DNA of 8,874 nucleotides from an uncultured Ruminococcus sp. (GTDB taxonomy: Bacteria; Bacillota; Clostridia; Oscillospirales; Ruminococcaceae), in the NCBI GenBank assembly GCA_947177935.1, contig CAMWWG010000031.1, positions 1-8,874 of the forward strand, in the 5' to 3' direction. Below are positions 6,357-8,874 of the stretch, piece after piece; positions within the stretch are counted from its first letter, which is position 1, and every line of letters starts with the position of its first letter. Both the position numbers and the translations under genes were made by a program. The notes below the pieces were generated by a model. The model was not told the DNA's origin, did not search any database, and saw only the letters and a list, made by a program, of their open reading frames with translations.

Positions 6357-7184
6357 TTATTCCAAAAAAATTTCCTGTTTTAAATTGACAAAATCAAATA
6401 TATTTACGATTCCGTCTGCATTGATGTCAGCAACTTCGTATTCTTCTTGGGTAAGTGACTTAACACCATGGAGATATTTGTGTAAAACAATGACATCAGA
6501 AACAGAAACCTCACCATCAGAATTCACATCTCCATAATTTTCTGTTGACGCTGTCAGAATTTCTCCAGAATACAAGTCAATTTCATACTTGTAACGGATA
6601 CCATGTTCATATCTTCGTCCGAATTTCACTACATAGTAACTCGGTTGTCCTTGTGCATAATCTATCCAGACATTTGCATATTTAACATCACTTTCCTGAA
6701 TGCTTGCATCTTCCAAAGCAATAGCTTTTGCAGATTCTCTGCTAATATATCCCAATTCAGAATCATCTGCTTTGTCATCTTCGTCATCTTTATCATCTTT
6801 GCCATGTTTATCATTTTTGACATCTTCATCATTGTGGGTTGTTAAAATTTTTTCCAATACTTCACCAGAATATAAATCAATTTTATACTTATATTCTTCT
6901 TGTTCGCTTTGAAATTCTACTTTATAGCATTCAGGCAGACCATTATCATATGCCAACCAAACATTAACATATTTTACATTGCTTTCCTGAATTCCCACAT
7001 CTGCCAAAGCTGTAGCTTTAGCTACTTCTTCCCCGACATAAGCAGTTGCTACATCAACTATTTCAGTAGATTCCACTGCATAACTGGCTATTGAACCAGT
7101 GTAACCTAATTGGCTAACAGCCATTGATGATCCAACCATCAAACTAGCGATAGAAGCGAACAGTTGCTTACTGCTTTTTACCAT
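6357..7184 (-). CDS. Secreted protein with two PepSY domains and a C-terminal type I dockerin
   Basis: The 275-residue product begins with a signal peptide (basic MVKSSKQ, hydrophobic core, likely cut after ASYA at 36). PepSY domain 1 spans about 48-111 and PepSY domain 2 about 145-211; both end in YKxIDLYSGExL. A highly charged D/K/E linker (118-143) separates them. Residues 217-274 form a dockerin with two calcium loops, DVNSDGEVSVSD (219-230) and DINADGIVNIFD (253-264). Dockerins bind cohesins on scaffoldins of cellulosome- or amylosome-like complexes. PepSY domains occur as protease-inhibiting propeptide modules and in signalling proteins. No catalytic domain is seen, so a regulatory or binding role is inferred. 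An in-frame ATG at 7215-7217 exists, but AAAGGTGG (7195-7202, minus strand) is spaced 10 bases from the ATG at 7184, which also yields a proper signal peptide. An AraC-type gene ends 101 bases upstream. Confidence 0.88.
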   Translation of the reverse strand: MVKSSKQLFASIASLMVGSSMAVSQLGYTGSIASYAVESTEIVDVATAYVGEEVAKATALADVGIQESNVKYVNVWLAYDNGLPECYKVEFQSEQEEYKYKIDLYSGEVLEKILTTHNDEDVKNDKHGKDDKDDEDDKADDSELGYISRESAKAIALEDASIQESDVKYANVWIDYAQGQPSYYVVKFGRRYEHGIRYKYEIDLYSGEILTASTENYGDVNSDGEVSVSDVIVLHKYLHGVKSLTQEEYEVADINADGIVNIFDFVNLKQEIFLE

Positions 7185-7220
7185 AAAAATTATGCCACCT
7201 TTCAATATATTATACATATG

Positions 7221-7249
7221 ATTATACTAAAAATATAAGCTATTTTCAA
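7221..7249 (-). promoter_or_regulatory. Promoter of the dockerin gene
   Basis: Read on the minus strand, TTGAAA (7249-7244) and TATAAT (7226-7221) are 17 bases apart. The -10 is perfect and the -35 differs at two positions, as often seen at promoters that need an activator. Transcription would start near 7214, about 30 bases before the chosen ATG and including the ribosome binding site. Confidence 0.65.
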
Positions 7250-7280
7250 CTCCAAAAAGTTCATCTTCTACTCCAAAAAG
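7249..7280 (-). promoter_or_regulatory. Tandem operator: two 11-bp direct repeats 21 bp apart
   Basis: On the minus strand CTTTTTGGAGT occurs at 7280-7270 and again at 7259-7249, exactly 21 bp apart (two helical turns). The proximal copy ends at the first base of the -35 box. AraC/XylS activators bind same-orientation half-sites at about this spacing next to the -35, and the AraC-type gene stops at 7286, only a few bases upstream. That the regulator binds here is an inference. Confidence 0.55.
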
Positions 7281-7285
7281 CTATT

Positions 7286-8251
7286 TTATTTTTCTGTATC
7301 AATATATTTTTGTCTGTATTTAGTCGGAGATATCCCCATTACACTCCGAAATGCACTGGAAAATTTACTGCTGTTATCATATCCAAACTTATGTGCAATT
7401 TCTGTAATAGATTGATTTGTTGTCTTCAACTGGTGTGCAGATAATTTTATTTTATAATTTCTAATATATGCATATACAGATTCACCATAAACGCTGTAAA
7501 AACATCTTTTAATAGTTGCTGGAGATACATAAAACGTTGTCGCTAATTCTTCTGTTGTAAGACGCTTATCTAAATGTGTATTTACATATTGAAAAATTTG
7601 TTTTGCAAGTTCTGCTTGTGCTTTGGTACAAGAATGTTGTTCTGCTTGCGAAAGACTAGGGTCTAAATCACTAAGGAATAAAAGCAGTTCTAAAATTTTA
7701 ATTTGAAAATAGCCTTTTCTGAGATGTTCAGGCACAGAATATAATTCATAAAAAATATGTTCCAAATGCGCTGTAGAACGCATGACAAAAAAATTCTCTG
7801 TATTGCAAAATTTTTCTAATAACAAAGCAGGGCTAACTTTTACATCTTCTAAAAAGCAAGATAAACATTTTGGAGCTAATTCAGGATTAATTATCACAGA
7901 GATTCCATAATAGTGCTGTGTTGGACAATAAACAAAAGCAGTTTCTTTGCTTTTATTAATAGAAATATCGCCCTCAGACAAATAAAAAACCCGTTCTCCA
8001 CCATTGTTATACTCAAATCTGCCCTCATGACAATGTGTAATTTCAAGCAATCCGAACGGATAACTAGGCGGATAGTGATAACCTTGTCCATGTGCTTCTT
8101 TGTACATGAGCCAAATGCCTGAAAAAATAGCATATTCTTTTACAATTAATTTGCCCTTATCATTTTTTACTTCATAGATAATATTATTTTCATCTTCAAA
8201 TAAAATTTTTGCATCTTTATCAAGTTCACCACGATATAATTTATTTTCCAT
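7286..8251 (-). CDS. AraC/XylS-family transcriptional regulator
   Basis: The 321-residue protein has a cytosolic N-terminal sensor half (about 1-200) and a C-terminal AraC DNA-binding domain (about 213-317). The first helix-turn-helix is TTEELATTFYVSPATIKRCF (232-251). The second is SITEIAHKFGYDNSSKFSSAFRSVMGISPTKYR (281-313), which contains the family signature. The sensor half contains LLEITHCHEGRFEYNNGGERVFYLSEGDISI (68-98), a cupin-like or PchR-like pattern suggesting small-molecule sensing; the ligand is unknown. The start at 8251 follows AAGGT (about 8262-8266, minus strand) at a spacing of 10 or so. The gene is AT-rich. It lies directly upstream of, and in the same direction as, the dockerin gene, whose promoter carries a two-site direct repeat, so it probably activates that gene. 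Confidence 0.88.
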   Translation of the reverse strand: MENKLYRGELDKDAKILFEDENNIIYEVKNDKGKLIVKEYAIFSGIWLMYKEAHGQGYHYPPSYPFGLLEITHCHEGRFEYNNGGERVFYLSEGDISINKSKETAFVYCPTQHYYGISVIINPELAPKCLSCFLEDVKVSPALLLEKFCNTENFFVMRSTAHLEHIFYELYSVPEHLRKGYFQIKILELLLFLSDLDPSLSQAEQHSCTKAQAELAKQIFQYVNTHLDKRLTTEELATTFYVSPATIKRCFYSVYGESVYAYIRNYKIKLSAHQLKTTNQSITEIAHKFGYDNSSKFSSAFRSVMGISPTKYRQKYIDTEK

Positions 8252-8320
8252 AATTTAATATACCTTAAAAAATTAAATTGAACCCTCCCTCCACCTATAA
8301 AGGCACATGATGATTCAATC
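8252..8320. other. Short intergenic gap between ECF and AraC-type genes, AT palindrome
   Basis: AATTTAAT (8252-8259) and ATTAAATT (8272-8279) are 8-base inverted arms that flank the ribosome binding site of the AraC-type gene. ATTGAA (8277-8282) and TTCAAT (8314-8319) form a second weak pair; on the minus strand it is followed by a T-rich run, so it may be a weak terminator for the ECF gene. A CT-rich patch (8283-8295) lies between. No convincing promoter for the AraC-type gene was found, so read-through from the ECF gene is possible. Confidence 0.3.
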
Positions 8321-8854
8321 TTAATCTTTCTTTCTTAACTGTGGAATACGCTTTAGAATCAATTCATATAACGTCACGGATGCCCCTGCACCAAAGATCC
8401 CCTGGACGGCATTCTCCGGAATGGATACCCACGCCGTTTCTACAGAGCCGTACAGAATCCCGGCAAACAGTGCATAACCTGTGATCATGATCAGTTCGGC
8501 AATCACGGCGGAGAAGATCCGCACCCAGAGCGAGGGGAATTTTTTCTCCAGGGCATGGAAAATTTCAAACGAGACAAACGCCATCAGAAATTTAATGACA
8601 AATGTCGCTGGTGCATAAATTGCATAACCGGAAATCAGATCCGAGAGGGCAGAGCCAAAGCCTGCGGCAAAAGCGCCATAGCCGCCGCCAAGAATCCAGG
8701 CACAGAGATTCACAAGCGTGTCGCCAAGATTAATATAGCCTTTGGACGGCGTGGGGATCTGAATCACGAACGTTGCAACAGTAGTAAGAGCTGTCAGAAC
8801 ACCTGTAAGCGTCAACAAACGGATTTGTTCATTGCTGGATAATTTTTCTTTCAT
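8321..8854 (-). CDS. ECF transporter S component (substrate-binding membrane subunit)
   Basis: This 177-residue membrane protein has five or six likely helices. The signature GYINLGDTLVNLCAWILGGGYGAFAAGFGSALSDLISGYAIYAPATFVIKFLMAF (39-93) is characteristic of the ECF S-component group related to PF07155. S components capture a vitamin or similar micronutrient and work with the shared EcfA/EcfA'/EcfT energising module, which is not encoded here. The length is normal for the family. The substrate cannot be read from the sequence, and any upstream riboswitch would lie beyond the window edge. AAGGAG (8864-8869, minus strand) sits nine bases before the ATG at 8854 and supports that start. The basic tail (LKRIPQLRKKD) fits the cytosolic side. 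It is more GC-balanced than the adjacent AraC-type gene. Confidence 0.85.
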   Translation of the reverse strand: MKEKLSSNEQIRLLTLTGVLTALTTVATFVIQIPTPSKGYINLGDTLVNLCAWILGGGYGAFAAGFGSALSDLISGYAIYAPATFVIKFLMAFVSFEIFHALEKKFPSLWVRIFSAVIAELIMITGYALFAGILYGSVETAWVSIPENAVQGIFGAGASVTLYELILKRIPQLRKKD

Positions 8855-8874
8855 GAAAATCCACTCCTTATAAA

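Noticed and set aside
6603..7094. Forward-strand open frames across the dockerin gene rich in Phe, Ile and Ser
   Set aside because: They are complements of the D/K-rich linker and PepSY codons, without a ribosome binding site or domain.
7185..7217. ATG at 7217 (minus) as the start of the dockerin protein
   Set aside because: It would place the AAAGGTGG ribosome binding site inside the gene and add 11 residues before a good signal peptide; the ATG at 7184 fits better.
8280..8306. CT-rich patch as an eroded copy of the 6310 hairpin
   Set aside because: Only a short CCACCTA-type match is shared and the opposite arm is missing, so chance is as likely.

Overview
The window looks like a low-GC Firmicute of the Ruminococcus type (Oscillospiraceae). 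The evidence is a secreted protein with a type I dockerin, a GH94 disaccharide phosphorylase, a cytosolic-type BspA-like leucine-rich-repeat protein, AGGAGG-type ribosome binding sites and sigma-A promoters with extended -10 boxes. No RNA gene, CRISPR array or intact transposase was seen, and no stretch over 300 bases lacks a gene or gene remnant.

Left part (1-2200, visibly AT-rich, disturbed). An LRR_5 protein gene (69-764) is cut short by a one-base insertion. Next comes a wrecked flippase gene (about 916-1263): its promoter and 5' end are about 97% identical to the intact flippase downstream, then it jumps out of frame to a short, only about 80% identical 3' piece. An intact PhzF-family epimerase/isomerase gene (1316-2092) follows and ends at a strong terminator. 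The two flippase 5' copies are direct repeats of about 364 bp that bracket phzF-like DNA.

Middle (2260-6343, more GC-balanced). There are two forward genes, each with its own good promoter: a 14-helix-type MOP/Wzx polysaccharide flippase (2368-3792) and a 798-residue GH94 phosphorylase related to cellobiose and N,N'-diacetylchitobiose phosphorylases (3905-6301). A perfect 15-bp hairpin closes this part, between convergent genes.

Right part (6357-8854, all on the minus strand). In transcription order: an ECF transporter S component (8854-8321), an AraC-family regulator (8251-7286), and a secreted protein made of signal peptide, two PepSY domains and a C-terminal dockerin (7184-6357). The 101-bp gap between the regulator and the dockerin gene holds a good promoter and two 11-bp direct repeats exactly 21 bp apart, the proximal one touching the -35 box. 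This is the layout expected for an AraC-type activator site, so the two genes probably form a regulator-target pair. The pair is AT-rich compared with the GH94 and ECF genes on either side and may be an inserted module.

How the parts fit: GH94 would phosphorolyse imported disaccharides inside the cell. The dockerin protein would be exported and docked to a cohesin-bearing scaffold, possibly as a protease-modulating (PepSY) component. No direct link between the carbohydrate genes and the left-hand LRR/PhzF/flippase cluster is visible.
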